Made by a program: the position numbers and the translations under genes
Notes under the pieces: generated by a model
Told to the model about the DNA's origin: nothing
The model's input: the letters and a program-made list of their open reading frames with translations, nothing else
Databases searched by the model: none
Shown here: positions 42,219-51,699 of the stretch, one piece after another
Layout: each line of letters starts with the position of its first letter
Numbering within the stretch: position 1 is the stretch's first letter
NCBI RefSeq assembly: GCF_013114835.1
Contig: NZ_JAAVLW010000011.1
Span: 1 to 64,000, forward strand
Source of the DNA: Bradyrhizobium archetypum
Lineage (GTDB): Bacteria; Pseudomonadota; Alphaproteobacteria; Rhizobiales; Xanthobacteraceae
Reading direction: 5' to 3'
Length of the DNA: 64,000 bases

Positions 42219-44021
42219 ATGTCCGATAAGTCCGATAAGCCAGCTTCACAACACCTGTTTGCCGACGCGCTGGTGCGCGTGCAGGCGATCTGTGCCGCAC
42301 TCGCGGCCGAAGGCCAATGGCCTGCCGGCGTCGATTTCTCGCGCATCGTGGTCGAGCCGCCGCGCGATGCCAGCCATGGGGACATGGCGACCAATGCCGC
42401 GATGGTGCTGGCCAAGGACGCCAAGGTCAAACCGCGCGATCTCGCCGATAAAATCGCGGAAAAATTGCGCGCTGACGATCTGGTGGATGCCGTCGGGGTC
42501 GCGGGCCCGGGCTTCATCAATCTCACCCTCAAGCCGCAGGTCTGGGCGAACGAGCTGCTCACGATGCTGCGTGAAGGCGTATCCTACGGCAAGAGCACCC
42601 TCGGCCGCGGCGCAAAGGTCAATGTCGAATACGTCTCGGCCAATCCGACCGGGCCGATGCATGTCGGCCATTGCCGGGGTGCGGTGTTCGGTGACGCGCT
42701 GTGCGGTCTCTTGGAGTTTGCGGGCTACGACGTTACGCGCGAATACTACATCAACGACGCCGGCGCGCAGGTCGACGTGCTCGCGCGCTCCGCATTCCTG
42801 CGTTATCTCGAAGCGCTCGGCGACATCATCGGTGAGATTCCGGAAGGGCTTTACCCCGGCGACTATCTCGTTCCGGTCGGGCAGGCGCTTGCCGCCGAGC
42901 ATGGCGACAAACTCAAGGCGATGCCGGACACTGCGTGGCTCCCGACCGTGCGCGCCAAGGCGATCGCCATGATGATGGACATGATCAAGGGCGACCTCGC
43001 CGCGCTCAACATCAGGCATGACGTATTTTTCTCGGAACGGTCGCTGATCGAGACCGGCAACAACAAGGTCACCGAGACCATCGATTTCCTGCGCGCCAAG
43101 GGCGACATCTACGAGGGGCGCCTGCCGCCGCCGAAGGGCAAGCCGGTCGAGGATTACGAAGACCGCATCCAGACGCTGTTCCGCGCCACCGCCTATGGCG
43201 ACGACGTCGATCGTCCCTTGATCAAGTCGGACGGCTCCTACACCTATTTCGCCTCCGACATCGCCTATCACAAGAACAAGGTCGATCGTGGCTTCCTCGA
43301 CATGATCGACGTCTTCGGCGCCGACCACGGCGGCTACATCAAGCGCATGCAGGCGGCGGTGAAGGGCGTCAGCGGCGGCAAGGCCGCGCTCGACATTAAG
43401 GTGGTGCAGCTCGTGCGACTGCTGCGTGCCGGCGAACAGGTGCGGATGTCAAAACGTTCCGGCGACTTCGTCACGCTGCGCGAGGTGGTCGACGAGGTGG
43501 GGTCCGACGCGGTGCGGTTCATGATGCTGTTCCGCAAGAACGACGCGTTGCTCGATTTCGACCTTGCCAAGGTGCTCGAGCAATCGAAGGACAATCCCGT
43601 CTTCTACGTCCAGTACGGGCATGCCCGTGGGCATTCGATTTTCAAGAATGCCCGCGAGGTCGTTCCCGAGCTGCCCGAGGACGATGAGGAGCGGCGCGCC
43701 TGGCTGGGCTCCGCTCTGGTCGAACGGCTGACTGATCCGGCCGAAATGGACCTTTTGAAACGGCTGGCGCTTTATCCCAGAATAATCGAGGCGGCGGCCG
43801 CCGCACATGAGCCGCACCGAATCGCTTTTTATCTATATGATTTAGCCAGTGAATTTCATGCGTTATGGACGAAGGGGCGGGACCTGCCCTATTTACGCTT
43901 CATTATGACTAATGATGCAGAGATCACGAGGGCGCGACTGGCTATGGTCCAGGGCGTCGTCTCGGTTCTGGCATCGGGCTTAGCCGTTCTCGGCGTCCAC
44001 GCTCCGACCGAGATGCGGTAG
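42219..44021 (+). CDS. argS: Arginyl-tRNA synthetase
   Basis: A 600-residue class I synthetase. The N-terminal additional domain (about 12-100) is followed by the HIGH motif as GPMHVGHCRGAVFGD (about 145-159) and the KMSK-like motif VRMSKRSGDFV (about 408-418). C-terminal DALR-type anticodon-binding helices include AAAAHEPHRIAFYLYDLASEF. It charges tRNA-Arg. The start at 42219 (MSDKSDK) begins after the dgt stop. Length matches the family. Confidence 0.97.
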   Translation: MSDKSDKPASQHLFADALVRVQAICAALAAEGQWPAGVDFSRIVVEPPRDASHGDMATNAAMVLAKDAKVKPRDLADKIAEKLRADDLVDAVGVAGPGFINLTLKPQVWANELLTMLREGVSYGKSTLGRGAKVNVEYVSANPTGPMHVGHCRGAVFGDALCGLLEFAGYDVTREYYINDAGAQVDVLARSAFLRYLEALGDIIGEIPEGLYPGDYLVPVGQALAAEHGDKLKAMPDTAWLPTVRAKAIAMMMDMIKGDLAALNIRHDVFFSERSLIETGNNKVTETIDFLRAKGDIYEGRLPPPKGKPVEDYEDRIQTLFRATAYGDDVDRPLIKSDGSYTYFASDIAYHKNKVDRGFLDMIDVFGADHGGYIKRMQAAVKGVSGGKAALDIKVVQLVRLLRAGEQVRMSKRSGDFVTLREVVDEVGSDAVRFMMLFRKNDALLDFDLAKVLEQSKDNPVFYVQYGHARGHSIFKNAREVVPELPEDDEERRAWLGSALVERLTDPAEMDLLKRLALYPRIIEAAAAAHEPHRIAFYLYDLASEFHALWTKGRDLPYLRFIMTNDAEITRARLAMVQGVVSVLASGLAVLGVHAPTEMR

Positions 44022-44137
44022 GCAGGGGCGAAGGCCTTCACGGATGGGGGTTCGTGGGGGTATCTGGCAGGAGCCGCTCGTCATGGTTTGTTTGACATGG
44101 CGGGTTGGCGCTGTCCCGTAGGGGATGCATCATCACG

Positions 44138-45631
44138 ATGGCTGATCGATATCAGGACCGACCTTTTCCCACCGCCGACCAGGGTCGCGGCGAGAGCGAT
44201 CCGCTTGCGGAGCTCGCAAGGCTGATCGGGCAGAACGATCCGTACGGAGCCGCCGCTCCCAAGCCTGCGCCGCGCCCGCTGCAGTCGCGGGCCAACGTGC
44301 GGGCGCAGCAGTATGATCCGCCGGAACACCAGCTCGACGCGCCGCCGAGCCCGCCGTCATGGATGCAGCGTGCGCGCCACGAAACCCCGCTGCCGCCGGT
44401 GCCTCCGCCCTTGCCGCAGGAGCAGGGGTTCGAGGACGAACCGGCTTACCAGCCGCAGCCGGTGCATCCGTTGCACCGCTACACGGCCCAGCATCAAGCG
44501 TCCGCGCAGCACTCGGACTCGCAGGATTATGACGATACTCCGCAGCAATATGCCGACGAGCCGCAGCAGGATCCGTCACGCTACGACGAGGCGCTGTATG
44601 GGCGGCTGGAAAACGGCGAGCACGACTATCAACGCGATCCGGCCTATCCGGACGATCCCTATGCGTATCAGGGCGAATACGAGGAAGAAGAGCCGGCGCC
44701 GAAAAAGCGCTCTAGCGGCCTGATCACGGTCGCAGCGGTCCTGACGCTGGCCGTGGTCGGAACGGGCGCCGCGTTTGCCTATCGCACCTATGTCGGTTCG
44801 CCCCGCTCCGGCGAGCCACCGATCATCAGGGCCGACAACAGCCCGACCAAGGTGGTGCCGGCGCCGTCCGATGGCGGCGCTGCCAAGAGCCCGGATCGCA
44901 TGCTGCCCGGCGATGGCGGCGAGAAGCTGGTGTCGCGCGAAGAGACGCCGGTCGACGTCAATTCGCGGTCCGGCGGTCCCCGCGTGGTATTTCCGCCCTT
45001 GAACCAGAACAATAGCCCGCCGCCGGTCGCGAGCGTGTCTCCGTCCGGTCTGCCGCTCGCAAACGGCGCGAACGGCACCATGTCAAACAACGAGCCGCGC
45101 CGGATCAAGACGCTCGCGGTCAAGGGCGACCCCGCCGACAATGGCGGCGTCCCGGCAGGCGCCAGCGCGCCGCCGCCGAGGCCAGCGCCGACGACCCGCA
45201 GCGCCGCGGCTGCCCCGCCGCCGGCTCCGGCCGCACCGCCGGCGCGTAATCCTGCCTCCGCCAATGCCAGCGCCAACGCGCCGATGTCGCTGGCGCCGCA
45301 GGGCGAACCCGCTCCGTCACCCTCACCGCCGCCAACGCGGGTGGCCGCGACCAATCCGACCCAGCCGGCAGCCCCCTCCGGTGGCGGCTATCTGGTCCAG
45401 GTCTCCTCGCAAAAGAACGAGGCTGACGCGCAGGCGTCCTATCGCGCGCTGCAGAGCAAGTTCCCGAGCGTGTTGGGGCAGCATTCGTCGATGGTGAAAC
45501 GCGTCGATCTCGGCGAAAAGGGCGTCTATTACCGCGCTTTCGCCGGTCCGTTCGGGTCGTCGGAAGAGGCAGCGCAGGTCTGCAACAACCTGAAATCCGC
45601 CGGCGGGCAGTGCTTCGTCCAAAGGAATTAA
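44138..45631 (+). CDS. SPOR-domain cell-division protein
   Basis: A 497-residue bitopic protein. A long cytoplasmic part (about 1-190) is rich in Pro, Gln, Tyr and Asp; one membrane helix (about 192-214, LITVAAVLTLAVVGTGAAFA) follows; then a periplasmic Pro/Ala/Ser linker; and a C-terminal SPOR domain (about 418-495, GGYLVQVSSQKNEADAQASY to AGGQCFVQRN). SPOR domains bind denuded septal peptidoglycan, so the protein is probably recruited to the division site. The ATG at 44138 fits MADRYQDRPF. It sits between argS and nagZ, as in related genomes. Confidence 0.9.
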   Translation: MADRYQDRPFPTADQGRGESDPLAELARLIGQNDPYGAAAPKPAPRPLQSRANVRAQQYDPPEHQLDAPPSPPSWMQRARHETPLPPVPPPLPQEQGFEDEPAYQPQPVHPLHRYTAQHQASAQHSDSQDYDDTPQQYADEPQQDPSRYDEALYGRLENGEHDYQRDPAYPDDPYAYQGEYEEEEPAPKKRSSGLITVAAVLTLAVVGTGAAFAYRTYVGSPRSGEPPIIRADNSPTKVVPAPSDGGAAKSPDRMLPGDGGEKLVSREETPVDVNSRSGGPRVVFPPLNQNNSPPPVASVSPSGLPLANGANGTMSNNEPRRIKTLAVKGDPADNGGVPAGASAPPPRPAPTTRSAAAAPPPAPAAPPARNPASANASANAPMSLAPQGEPAPSPSPPPTRVAATNPTQPAAPSGGGYLVQVSSQKNEADAQASYRALQSKFPSVLGQHSSMVKRVDLGEKGVYYRAFAGPFGSSEEAAQVCNNLKSAGGQCFVQRN

Positions 45632-45660
45632 CGGCGGTTTCCTTGACCCGGGGGCTGCGA

Positions 45661-45677
45661 GGGGCCTAATCGGCCCC
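45661..45677 (+). promoter_or_regulatory. GC hairpin touching the nagZ start
   Basis: GGGGCC (45661-45666) and GGCCCC (45672-45677) form a 6-bp stem with a TAATC loop, ending one base before the ATG at 45679. The likely ribosome site GAGGGG lies in the left arm. Confidence 0.35.
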
Positions 45678-45678
45678 C

Positions 45679-46701
45679 ATGACAAGCCGCGCATTCATCA
45701 CGGGCGTATCGGGACTGGAGCTGACCGCTGCGGAGCGCGAATTCATCCGTGGCGAGTTGCCATGGGGCTTGATCCTGTTCAAACGAAACGTCGAGGCGCC
45801 GGATCAAGTATCTGCGCTTGTTGATGAATTCCGGAGCCTCGTAGGCGAGGCGGACGCCCCCGTCCTGATCGACCAGGAAGGCGGCCGGGTGGCCCGGCTC
45901 GGACCGCCGCACTGGCCCGTCTATCCGCCCGGCGCGACCTTCGGTGCGCTCTACGAGCTCGACAAGGCGCTTGGGCTACGGGCGGCGTGGCTGAGCTCGC
46001 GCCTGATCGCGGCGGACCTGAGCGACCTCGGGATTACCGTCGATTGCCTGCCGCTGGCGGACGTGCCGGTGGCGGGCGCCGACGCCGTGATCGGCAATCG
46101 AGCCTATGGAACCGAACCGGGCAAGGTCGCGGCGATCGCTCGCGCTGTCACCGGTGGCCTGAAGCGGGGCGGCGTGCTGCCCATCCTGAAGCACATTCCT
46201 GGCCACGGCCGGGCCACCGCGGATAGCCATTTTCGGCTGCCGACCGTTGATACCTCGCGGGAAGAGCTGGAACGGACCGATTTCGCGGCCTTTCAACCGC
46301 TGGCGGACCTGCCAATGGCGATGACCGCGCATGTTGTGTTTAGTGCGATTGACCCGGTCCAACCCGCGACGACATCTGCGACAATCATCGGAGAGGTGAT
46401 TCGCGCCGGAATTGGGTTCCAGGGATTGTTGATGAGTGATGACGTGTCGATGAATGCCCTGGCGGGATCGATCACTGACCGGACCCGCGCCATCCTCGAT
46501 GCCGGCTGCGACATGGTCCTGCATTGCAACGGCAAGCTCGACGAGATGCGCGACGTGGCGCGCGAGACGCCGGAACTGGCAGGCGAGGCCTTGGCACGCG
46601 CCAAGCGGGCGCAGGCCTCGCGCAAGCCGCCCGAGCCCTTCGACCGGCAGGCGGCACGGGCCGAACTTGAAGCGTTGATGGATCGGATAGGGACGGCATG
46701 A
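45679..46701 (+). CDS. nagZ: Beta-N-acetylhexosaminidase
   Basis: A 340-residue GH3 enzyme that removes N-acetylglucosamine from anhydromuropeptides in peptidoglycan recycling in the cytoplasm. VLIDQEGGRVARLGPPHWP (about 63-81) and ILKHIPGHGRATADSHF (about 170-186, catalytic Asp-His loop) are diagnostic; the nucleophile Asp is in LMSDDVSMNAL (about 251-261). The stop overlaps the scpA start by 4 bases. Confidence 0.95.
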   Translation: MTSRAFITGVSGLELTAAEREFIRGELPWGLILFKRNVEAPDQVSALVDEFRSLVGEADAPVLIDQEGGRVARLGPPHWPVYPPGATFGALYELDKALGLRAAWLSSRLIAADLSDLGITVDCLPLADVPVAGADAVIGNRAYGTEPGKVAAIARAVTGGLKRGGVLPILKHIPGHGRATADSHFRLPTVDTSREELERTDFAAFQPLADLPMAMTAHVVFSAIDPVQPATTSATIIGEVIRAGIGFQGLLMSDDVSMNALAGSITDRTRAILDAGCDMVLHCNGKLDEMRDVARETPELAGEALARAKRAQASRKPPEPFDRQAARAELEALMDRIGTA

Positions 46702-47525
46702 CGGCTGAGATTCTATCGTTTGAAACCGGACGGCCCGCCGAGATCACCGAAGGCGAGCCGGCGCTGGTCGTCGACGTCGAGGGCTATGAGGGCCCGCTCG
46801 ACCTGCTGCTCACGCTGGCGCGGCAGCAGAAGGTCGATCTCGCCAAGATTTCGATCCTGGCGCTGGCCGACCAGTATCTGAACTTCATCGAGGCGGCGCG
46901 AAAGATCCGCCTCGAACTCGCGGCCGACTACCTCGTAATGGCCGCCTGGCTCGCGTTTCTGAAGTCGCGGCTGCTGCTGCCCGAACCGGCGACGCCGGAC
47001 GGGCCGAGCGCCGAGGAGATGGCCACGGCGCTCGCCAACCGGCTGCGCCGGCTCGAAGCCATTCGCGAGGCCGCCAACCGGCTGATGAACCGGCCGCAGT
47101 TCCAGCGCGATATCTTCCCGCGCGGCAATCCGGAAACGATCGCCGAAATCAAGCACCCGAAATTCACCGCGACGCTGTTCGACTTACTGACCGCCTATGC
47201 CACGCAGCGGCAGCAGCGCGTGCTGGCGACCGTGCATCTCGCCAAGCGCACCGTGTGGTCGCTTGCCGAAGCGCGCGCCTCGCTGGAGCGACTGGTCGGC
47301 ATGGCCGAGTCCGAGGACTGGAGCTGCCTCGACGATTACCTGCTCACCTATGTGGTCGACCCCTCGCAGAGAGCCACCGTGTTCGCGTCGAGCTTTGCCG
47401 CCGCACTCGAACTGGTGCGCGAGGGTGAGATGGAACTGAACCAGAAAGAGGCGTTCGCGCCGCTGTATTTTCGGAAGCGTCCGCCGCAGGCAGCAATGCC
47501 TTCGCCGAATATGACGGTCGAGTAA
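46698..47525 (+). CDS. scpA: Segregation and condensation protein A
   Basis: A 275-residue kleisin of the SMC-ScpAB complex that compacts and segregates chromosomes. The N-terminal YEGPLDLLLTLARQQKVDLA (about 29-48) and ISILALADQYLNFIE are typical of the SMC-neck-binding region; ADYLVMAAWLAFLKSRLLLP follows. The C-terminal winged helix lies around residues 200-260. ATG 46698 overlaps the nagZ stop. scpB follows 18 bases later. Confidence 0.95.
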   Translation: MTAEILSFETGRPAEITEGEPALVVDVEGYEGPLDLLLTLARQQKVDLAKISILALADQYLNFIEAARKIRLELAADYLVMAAWLAFLKSRLLLPEPATPDGPSAEEMATALANRLRRLEAIREAANRLMNRPQFQRDIFPRGNPETIAEIKHPKFTATLFDLLTAYATQRQQRVLATVHLAKRTVWSLAEARASLERLVGMAESEDWSCLDDYLLTYVVDPSQRATVFASSFAAALELVREGEMELNQKEAFAPLYFRKRPPQAAMPSPNMTVE

Positions 47526-47543
47526 GTGGAAGGAGATCTAGCC

Positions 47544-48281
47544 ATGGCAAGCCTGGCGGAAAAACGCATGGAAGATGCCGAGGACCATCCCATCGACCAG
47601 AATCAGAATACCGATCAGGCGGCGCGGCCCGAGGAATTGCGGTTGCTCGAAGCGCTGCTGTTTGCCTCCGCCGAGCCGATCGATCAGGCAACGTTGGCCA
47701 AGCGAATGCCCGACGGCGTCGACGTCAAGGCGGCGCTGGCGCAACTGCAGGCCGAATATGCCCCTCGTGGCGTCAATCTGGTGCGCGTCGCCAACAAATG
47801 GACGTTCCGCACCGCCGGCGATCTGTCCTGGCTGATGACGCGCGAGAGCACGGAGACGCGGCGGCTGTCGCGCGCGGCGATCGAGGTGCTCGCGATCATT
47901 GCCTATCACCAGCCCGTGACCCGCGCGGAGATCGAAGAGATCCGGGGCGTGGTCACATCAAAGGGAACGCTGGATGTGCTGCTCGAAACCGGCTGGATCC
48001 GCCCCCGCGGCCGTCGCAAGACGCCGGGCCGGCCCCTGACATTCGGCACCACCGAAGCGTTCCTGTCGCAATTCAGCCTGGAGGCGTTGAGCGACCTGCC
48101 GGGCCTGGAAGAGCTGAAGGGTACGGGGCTACTGGATTCGCGGCTGCCTTCCGGCTTCAGCGTTCCGACGCCATCGGACGACGTGGCACTCCGCGAAGAT
48201 GAAGATCCGCTGGAGGCCGGCGACAATCTGGAACTGCTGCTGGCGCCGGCTGCCGAGCCTGAAGAAGGCGGCGGCAGCTAG
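47544..48281 (+). CDS. scpB: Segregation and condensation protein B
   Basis: A 245-residue protein with two winged-helix domains (about 28-105 and 106-190). LRLLEALLFASAEPIDQATL, WTFRTAGDLSWLM, EVLAIIAYHQPVTRAEIEEI and TLDVLLETGWIRPRGRRKTP match ScpB, which stabilises the kleisin ScpA. An acidic tail follows. ATG 47544 is used since AAGGAG lies about 9 bases upstream; a GTG at 47526 is possible. A bulged stem-loop separates it from tatA. Confidence 0.94.
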   Translation: MASLAEKRMEDAEDHPIDQNQNTDQAARPEELRLLEALLFASAEPIDQATLAKRMPDGVDVKAALAQLQAEYAPRGVNLVRVANKWTFRTAGDLSWLMTRESTETRRLSRAAIEVLAIIAYHQPVTRAEIEEIRGVVTSKGTLDVLLETGWIRPRGRRKTPGRPLTFGTTEAFLSQFSLEALSDLPGLEELKGTGLLDSRLPSGFSVPTPSDDVALREDEDPLEAGDNLELLLAPAAEPEEGGGS

Positions 48282-48356
48282 TTCCGATGGCTTCGCCGAT
48301 TATTCGCTGAGGCGGGGTTAATAATAGCCATAATACGTAGCCCCGACAGCGATTTG

Positions 48357-48391
48357 CCGCGGGATGGGTCCTTGTTTTTGACACCCCGCGG
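48357..48391 (+). terminator. Bulged stem-loop between scpB and tatA
   Basis: CCGCGGG...GGT pairs with ACCCCGCGG with a three-base bulge, 76 bases after the scpB stop and 59 bases before tatA. The loop contains TTGTTTTTGA. It may end the nagZ-scpAB transcript or form a tatA leader structure. Confidence 0.35.
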
Positions 48392-48449
48392 GCCTACCTT
48401 CCGCGAAAGCTTGGCCGGAAGCCGGCCGTCTCTTTTGGAGGGTTGCAGG

Positions 48450-48692
48450 ATGGGTTCGCTTAGCATTTGGCACTGGATCGTGGTGATCGCAGTGGTCCTG
48501 CTGCTGTTCGGCCGCGGCAAGATTTCGGACCTGATGGGCGATGTCGCGCAGGGTATCAAGGCCTTCAAGAAGGGCATGCAGGACGACAGCAAGGAAGCCG
48601 AAAAACCCGCCGAGCCGGTGAAGACCATCGATCACAATTCGGCACCGGCGCCGACGGCAGCGCGGACGGATGTCGGCAGCAAGGCCGTCTGA
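48450..48692 (+). CDS. tatA: Sec-independent translocase protein TatA
   Basis: An 80-residue TatA with an N-terminal membrane helix (about 4-20), the hinge FGRGKISDLMGDVAQGIKAF (about 21-40) and a charged C-terminal tail. It oligomerises to move folded proteins with twin-arginine signals. GGAGGG stands 8 bases upstream of the ATG. First gene of tatABC; the Vgb-like protein in this window is one likely client. Confidence 0.95.
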   Translation: MGSLSIWHWIVVIAVVLLLFGRGKISDLMGDVAQGIKAFKKGMQDDSKEAEKPAEPVKTIDHNSAPAPTAARTDVGSKAV

Positions 48693-48811
48693 ACCAGGCA
48701 TCTTGAACCAGGCGTCGCCTGAAAGACGCCGGTTGAGACGAGGCGCGGACGGCTCCAGATCTTGCTATTGATGGATTGGGGCGCGGACGTCTCGCGCAAG
48801 CGGAAGAATTC

Positions 48812-49330
48812 ATGTTCGACATCGGGTGGAGTGAACTGGTCGTCATCGCGGTTGTCGCGCTGATTGCCATCGGCCCGAAAGAGCTGCCGGGCGTGCTGCG
48901 CATGGTCGGGCAATGGATGGGCAAGGCGCGCAAAATGGCCGCCGAATTCCAGGGCCAGTTCCAGGAAGCCATGCGCGAGGCCGAAATGGCCGACCTCAAG
49001 AAAAGCTTTGAAGAGGTCAAGGACACCGCGACCGCGCTTTCGCCCGGCAACCTCATGACTTCATTGCAGAAGGATGTCGACGACGCCCTGCAGATCGGCG
49101 ACATCGACAAGCCCGCCACACAAGCCAACGACGCGCAGGTGGCGTCCGCAATCGGCGAGCCGGTTACGCCGACGACGCCGGCCGCCCCGATGCCCGAAAC
49201 CTTCGTAGAAGCCGAGGCGCATAGGGCCGCTTCCGAGCCGCTGGCGATCACGCGCGAAGTTCACGCGCCGGTTCACCAGAACGTTGCGCCTGCGGCACCT
49301 GACGTTCTCAAGGACGCCAAAGCGTCATGA
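48812..49330 (+). CDS. tatB: Sec-independent translocase protein TatB
   Basis: A 172-residue TatB: FDIGWSELVVIAVVALIAIG (membrane helix, about 2-21), GPKELPGVLRMVGQWMGKAR (about 21-40), then an amphipathic helix and a long variable Ala/Pro-rich tail. With TatC it forms the signal-peptide receptor. The start at 48812 is where family sequence begins; the in-frame stretch upstream is not conserved. It overlaps tatC by 4 bases. Confidence 0.95.
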   Translation: MFDIGWSELVVIAVVALIAIGPKELPGVLRMVGQWMGKARKMAAEFQGQFQEAMREAEMADLKKSFEEVKDTATALSPGNLMTSLQKDVDDALQIGDIDKPATQANDAQVASAIGEPVTPTTPAAPMPETFVEAEAHRAASEPLAITREVHAPVHQNVAPAAPDVLKDAKAS

Positions 49331-50142
49331 CCATCGAAGACATCGAGGCCAGCAAGGCGCCATTGATGGATCATTTGATCGAGCTGCGCTCGCGGCTGAT
49401 CAAGGCACTGCTCGGCTTCGGCATTGCGTTCATCTTCTGCTTCTTCTTCGCCAAGCAGATCTACAACGTGCTGGTTTGGCCGTTCGTCTGGGTTGCGGGC
49501 GCCGAGAATTCGAAATTCATCTACACCGCGCTGCTGGAATATTTCCTCACGCAGTTGAAGCTCGCGCTGTTCGGCGCCGCCTTCATCTCGTTCCCAATCG
49601 TGGCCACGCAGATCTACAAATTCGTGGCGCCCGGCCTCTATAAGCACGAGCGCGGCGCGTTCCTGCCGTATCTGATCGCAACCCCGTTCTTCTTCGTGCT
49701 CGGCTCGCTGCTGGTTTATTTCGTGGTGCTGCCGATGCTGGTGCGGTTCTCGCTCGGCATGCAGCAGATGGGCGGCGAGGAGAGCGCACAGATCCAGCTA
49801 TTGCCCAAGGTCGGCGAATATCTGTCGCTGATGATGTCCTTGATCTTCGCCTTCGGCGTCGCATTCCAACTGCCGGTCATCCTGACGCTGCTGGGGCGGA
49901 TCGGCATCATCACCTCCCAGATGCTGCGCGAGAAGCGGCGCTATTTTATCGTCATCGCCTTCGTCATCGCGGCCGTGCTGACGCCGCCCGACGTCATCAG
50001 CCAGGCCTCCCTCGCGATCCCACTGCTGGCGCTCTATGAGGGCGCAATCATCGCGGTCCGGATGGTGGAGAAGAAGGCCAGCGCCGTGCAGGCCTCGACC
50101 ACGTCCACCAGTCCACCTCCGGAAGCCAATCCGGCAGAGTAG
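49327..50142 (+). CDS. tatC: Sec-independent translocase protein TatC
   Basis: A 271-residue polytopic protein with six predicted helices. MDHLIELRSRLIKALLGFGI (about 15-34) is the TatC N-terminal signature, and the first periplasmic region contains ALLEYFLTQLKLALFGAAF. GVAFQLPVILTLLGRIGI lies near 176-193. A C-terminal cytoplasmic tail is Lys/Ala/Ser/Pro-rich. It recognises the RR motif of exported folded proteins. Last tat gene. Confidence 0.96.
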   Translation: MTIEDIEASKAPLMDHLIELRSRLIKALLGFGIAFIFCFFFAKQIYNVLVWPFVWVAGAENSKFIYTALLEYFLTQLKLALFGAAFISFPIVATQIYKFVAPGLYKHERGAFLPYLIATPFFFVLGSLLVYFVVLPMLVRFSLGMQQMGGEESAQIQLLPKVGEYLSLMMSLIFAFGVAFQLPVILTLLGRIGIITSQMLREKRRYFIVIAFVIAAVLTPPDVISQASLAIPLLALYEGAIIAVRMVEKKASAVQASTTSTSPPPEANPAE

Positions 50143-50170
50143 GGCGCTTATCGTGCTCCCGCAACTGACG

Positions 50171-50272
50171 GACATTCCCCGCGAAAGCGGGGAATCCAGT
50201 ACGCCGCGGCTTAGCGGATCTATCTCGAACGGCTCTGGAATGCTGGATCAACCGCTTTCGCGGGTGATGACG
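50171..50272. repeat. Palindromic repeat, family B, copy 2
   Basis: GACATTCCCCGCGAAAGCGG, then AATCCAGTACGCCGCGGC, and at the right GGAATGCTGGATCA and CGCTTTCGCGGGTGATGACG. It lies between tatC and serS. Confidence 0.85.
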
Positions 50273-50355
50273 AGTGTGGTACTTGGGGCGCGCTGTAAAC
50301 AATCAACATAAGTGTTGAATGTTTACGGGATGATGATCTCAGGACCCGAACCCTC

Positions 50356-51687
50356 ATGCACGACATCAAATCGATCCGCGATAACCCGCAAGCCTTCGAT
50401 GCCGCACTGAAGCGCCGCGGGCTGGCGCCGTTGTCGGCCACGCTGCTGGCGATCGATGAAAAACGCCGTGCGGCGATCCTGGTGTCCGAGCAGGCGCAGG
50501 CGCGGCGCAATGCAGCTTCGAAGGAAATCGGCGAGGCCAAGAAGGCCAAGGATGAGGCACGCGCCAACAAGCTGATGGCCGAAGTCGCCGAACTCAAGAC
50601 CACGATGCCGGAGCTCGAGCTGGCGGCGAAGAGGGCCGACGAGCAACTGGCGAACGAACTGGCCGCGATTCCGAACCTGCCGTTCGACGACGTGCCCGAA
50701 GGCACCGATGAGCATGGCAACGTGCAGCGCCACGTCTATGGCAAGATCCGCAACTACGCCTTTACGCCGAAGCCGCATGACGATCTCGGCGACGCGCTCG
50801 GCTACATGGATTTCGAGGCTGCCGCAAAACTGAGCGGCGCGCGCTTTGTGGTGCTGAAGAAAGGTCTCGCGCGGCTGGAGCGCGCGATCGGCCAGTTCAT
50901 GCTTGATCTCCATACAGGCGAGCACGGCTACACGGAGGTCAACCCGCCGCTCCTGGTGCGCAACGACGTCATGTTCGGCACCGGCCAATTGCCGAAATTC
51001 GAGGACGACCAATTCTGGGCCATCAAGGGCGAACTGCTTGCAGCTCCCGACGAACGCCTGAAGACCGAACGTCTCGGTCTTATTCCCACCGCCGAAGTCT
51101 CGCTGACCAACCTCGTCCGCGAATCCATCGTCGATGAAAAAGAACTGCCGATGCGGCTCACCGCGCTGACGCCCTGTTTCCGCGCCGAAGCGGGCGCCGC
51201 GGGCCGCGATACCCGCGGCATGATCCGGCAGCATCAATTTACCAAGGTCGAGCTGGTCTCGATTGCAACGCCCGAAACCAGCCGCGACGAGCATGAGCGC
51301 ATGCTGTCCTGCGCCGAGGAAGTGCTGCGCCGGCTCGACTTGCATTACCGCGTGATGACGCTGTGCTCCGGCGACATGGGCTTTTCCGCGCAAAAGACCT
51401 ACGACATCGAGGTCTGGATGCCGGGGCAGGGCGAGGGCGGGGCTTACCGCGAAATCTCGAGCTGCTCGGTGTGCGGCGATTTCCAGGCGCGCCGCATGGA
51501 TGCGCGCTATCGCGCTTCCGACGGCAAGCCGCGTTTCGTGCATACGCTGAACGGCTCCGGCACCGCGGTCGGCCGCGCCCTGATTGCGGTGATGGAAACC
51601 TATCAGCAGCAAGGCGGCTCAATCGCCGTGCCCGATGTGCTGCAGCCCTATATGGGCGGCATCAAGGTGATCGAGCACGACAAATAG
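50356..51687 (+). CDS. serS: Seryl-tRNA synthetase
   Basis: A 443-residue class II synthetase. The N-terminal coiled-coil arm (about 28-105, rich in Glu, Lys, Ala and Arg) grips tRNA-Ser. Catalytic motif 2 is TPCFRAEAGAAGRDTRGMIR (about 273-292), followed by QHQFTKVELVSI. Motif 3 is visible as TLNGSGTAVGRALIAVMETY (about 396-415). The start at 50356 is the conserved MHDIKSIRDNP. Confidence 0.97.
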   Translation: MHDIKSIRDNPQAFDAALKRRGLAPLSATLLAIDEKRRAAILVSEQAQARRNAASKEIGEAKKAKDEARANKLMAEVAELKTTMPELELAAKRADEQLANELAAIPNLPFDDVPEGTDEHGNVQRHVYGKIRNYAFTPKPHDDLGDALGYMDFEAAAKLSGARFVVLKKGLARLERAIGQFMLDLHTGEHGYTEVNPPLLVRNDVMFGTGQLPKFEDDQFWAIKGELLAAPDERLKTERLGLIPTAEVSLTNLVRESIVDEKELPMRLTALTPCFRAEAGAAGRDTRGMIRQHQFTKVELVSIATPETSRDEHERMLSCAEEVLRRLDLHYRVMTLCSGDMGFSAQKTYDIEVWMPGQGEGGAYREISSCSVCGDFQARRMDARYRASDGKPRFVHTLNGSGTAVGRALIAVMETYQQQGGSIAVPDVLQPYMGGIKVIEHDK

Positions 51688-51699
51688 CTGGAGCAACCA

